DNA from: Ignavibacteriales bacterium
GTDB taxonomy: Bacteria > Bacteroidota > Ignavibacteria > Ignavibacteriales > Ignavibacteriaceae
Length of the DNA: 64,000 nt
Direction: 5' to 3'
Assembly (NCBI GenBank): GCA_016707585.1
Contig: JADJHL010000009.1
Coordinates: forward strand, 1 to 64,000
The position numbers were made by a program, and so were the translations under genes. The notes below the pieces were generated by a model, which saw only the letters and a list, made by a program, of their open reading frames with translations, made no database searches and had not been told where the DNA came from. Of this stretch, positions 62,656 to 64,000 are shown in pieces (the first letter of the stretch is position 1; every line of letters starts with the position of its first letter).

Positions 62656-64000
62656 ATGAATTTGAAAAAATTAGCCTTACTAAGTGTTTCTGATAAAACC
62701 AAAATTGTTGAGTTTGCAAAAGGTTTGGTAAAAAATGGTTACCAAATTATCGCAACAGGCAATACAGCTAAAGTACTTTTGGAAAATAAAATATCTGTAA
62801 CTGAAATAAGTTCTATAACAGGATTTCCGGAAATATTTGATGGAAGAGTTAAAACTTTACACCCCAAAATATTTGGTGGAATACTTTTCAGGCGTGATAA
62901 TGATTCAGATTTAAAACAAGTTGCAGAAAATTTGATTGAAGCAATTGATATAGTATGTGTTAATCTATATCCATTTGTTAAAACTGCATCAAATCCACAA
63001 TCAACTCTGGATGATGTTATTGAGAATATTGATATAGGCGGACCAAGTTTAGTTCGTGCTTCTGCAAAAAATTATAAGTTTGTTTCAATACTTACAAATC
63101 CAAGTCAGTATGATTCTTTTTTAACTGAGTTGACACTCGGAAGTATTTCAGAAGAAACTAGAAAACAACTAGCTGTGGCTGCTTATTCGCATACAGCAAA
63201 TTACGATACACATATTGCAAATTATTTAGAAAATAAATTTTCATTAGAACCAACACACATCCGTATCAATGAAGAATTATCAGATTCACTTCGTTATGGA
63301 GAGAATCCGCATCAAAGTGCAAATATTTTCGGAAACTTTGAAGATTATTTTGAAGTTTTTCATGGTAAGGAAATATCTTATAATAATATTCTAGATTTAA
63401 CTGCTGCGGTTGAGCTTTGTGAAGATCTTGGAGAAACTTCCTGTACAATAATAAAACATAATAATCCTGCTGGTGCAGCTATTGGTAAGAATCCATTTGA
63501 AGCGTATATTCGAGCATTAAAATGCGATCCGGTTTCATCTTTTGGTGGTATTGTAGCTTTTAACAAACAAGTTGATATTGCTACTGCAACAGAATTAAAT
63601 AAAATATTTTTAGAGATAATTTCTGCCCCTTCATTTAGTGATGGTGCATTAGAAATCCTAAAAAAGAAAAAAGATAGAAGATTAGTATTGCAGAAAAAAT
63701 CAGTTTTAACTGATAGAAAAACTTTTCGTTCTATACCTGGTGGAGTTTTAGCACAAGACGCTGATTCAGTTTCGTTAAATGAAAATGAATTACAATTTGT
63801 TACAGCTAAAAAACCATCAAAAGAAGAATTAGAAGATTTAAAATTTGCATGGAAGATTGCTAAGCATACAAAATCCAATGCAATAGTTTATGTAAAAGAT
63901 AAAGCAACTTTGGGTGTTGGTGCTGGACAAATGTCCAGAATAGATTCTGCAAAAATTGCTGTGATGAAAGCAAAAGAACATGGTTTGGATTTAAATGGTT
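62656..64000 (+). CDS. purH: AICAR transformylase/IMP cyclohydrolase (5' part)
   Basis: The frame is open from ATG 62656 to the window end, 448 residues, so about 60-80 residues are missing. IMP cyclohydrolase: LALLSVSDKTKIVEFAKGLV, IATGNTAKVL, GFPEIFDGRVKTLHPKIFGG and IDIVCVNLYPF. AICAR transformylase: LRYGENPHQSANIF, IIKHNNPAGAAIG and DPVSSFGGIVAFN; GAGQMSR is present near the end. It performs the last two steps of purine synthesis. AGGAAA precedes the start. No frame break seen. Confidence 0.97.
   Translation, partial: MNLKKLALLSVSDKTKIVEFAKGLVKNGYQIIATGNTAKVLLENKISVTEISSITGFPEIFDGRVKTLHPKIFGGILFRRDNDSDLKQVAENLIEAIDIVCVNLYPFVKTASNPQSTLDDVIENIDIGGPSLVRASAKNYKFVSILTNPSQYDSFLTELTLGSISEETRKQLAVAAYSHTANYDTHIANYLENKFSLEPTHIRINEELSDSLRYGENPHQSANIFGNFEDYFEVFHGKEISYNNILDLTAAVELCEDLGETSCTIIKHNNPAGAAIGKNPFEAYIRALKCDPVSSFGGIVAFNKQVDIATATELNKIFLEIISAPSFSDGALEILKKKKDRRLVLQKKSVLTDRKTFRSIPGGVLAQDADSVSLNENELQFVTAKKPSKEELEDLKFAWKIAKHTKSNAIVYVKDKATLGVGAGQMSRIDSAKIAVMKAKEHGLDLNG

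Noticed and set aside
63378..63878. Minus-strand frame of 166 codons inside purH
   Set aside because: purH is open and conserved on the plus strand up to the window end.
1..64000. CRISPR array or other regularly spaced repeats
   Set aside because: No series of spaced identical repeats was found; the repeats present are isolated palindromes, promoter repeats and paralogue tracts.

Overview
The window is AT-rich DNA from a bacterium of the Ignavibacteria type (Bacteroidota/Chlorobi lineage). The main evidence is a set of secreted proteins ending in type IX secretion (T9SS) sorting domains with the NYPNPFNPST signature. Supporting evidence is a complex I set of nuoJKLMN type, a Wzi-like capsule protein, a YpdA-like reductase and an OmpA with thrombospondin type 3 repeats. 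No transposase, integrase, phage gene, CRISPR array or intact tRNA gene was seen.

Region by region. Bases 1-6.9 kb hold five or six recognisable genes (a minus-strand T9SS-secreted protein, then on plus an AraC-type regulator, a class-C beta-lactamase-like lipoprotein, a TetR regulator and a TonB-dependent receptor). All carry a frame change about every 50-150 bases, while motifs stay readable across frames; this looks more like uncorrected sequence than decay. Bases 6.9-8.6 kb are mostly non-coding, with hairpins, a relic of a T9SS tail, a conserved DUF protein and a small membrane protein. Bases 8.9-20.2 kb are a minus-strand block of secreted proteins: an FG-GAP/VCBS protein with a 49-aa leader ORF, a secreted endonuclease I, a LamG-like multidomain protein, a GWNL-repeat protein and two paralogous T9SS proteins. 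Bases 20.5-25.1 kb are a compact vitamin B5/coenzyme A operon: PanG-like reductase, panB, panC, coaBC, coaX, panD. Bases 25.2-27.7 kb carry a Tat-exported metallophosphoesterase with two companion genes. Bases 27.9-31.5 kb hold a divergent glycosyltransferase and a six-hairpin glycosidase-like protein. Bases 31.6-33.2 kb have a small membrane protein, a tRNA 3' fragment, a NUDIX hydrolase and a HAD phosphatase. Bases 33.3-40.1 kb are envelope genes (OmpA-SPOR, Wzi-like, polyprenyl glycosylphosphotransferase) and a flavoprotein reductase. Bases 40.3-47.5 kb are asnS and nuoJKLMN. The rest is housekeeping: Nnr repair enzyme, VanZ, YdcF, nusB, UMF1 transporter, CDF transporter, aminotransferase, Sel1 protein, SpoIIE-type phosphatase, pyrG, TPR protein, purN and purH (cut by the window end).

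The most interesting pattern is a repeated upstream element: TTAACA-like hexamers at exact 11-bp spacing followed by a -10-like box, in front of four secreted-protein units, of the metallophosphoesterase operon (three hexamers) and of a small membrane protein. It has the geometry of a PhoB/PhoP (phosphate starvation) box, and a secreted DNase plus an exported phosphoesterase would fit phosphate scavenging. A second pattern is a set of small GC-rich palindromes inserted in frame inside the T9SS genes, where they add peptides such as LPAGRQG and LPTGQAG. Several otherwise intact genes (coaBC, panD, glycosyltransferase, UMF1, LamG-like and FG-GAP proteins) carry one or two single-base losses, mostly in A or T runs, and are best read as whole genes.
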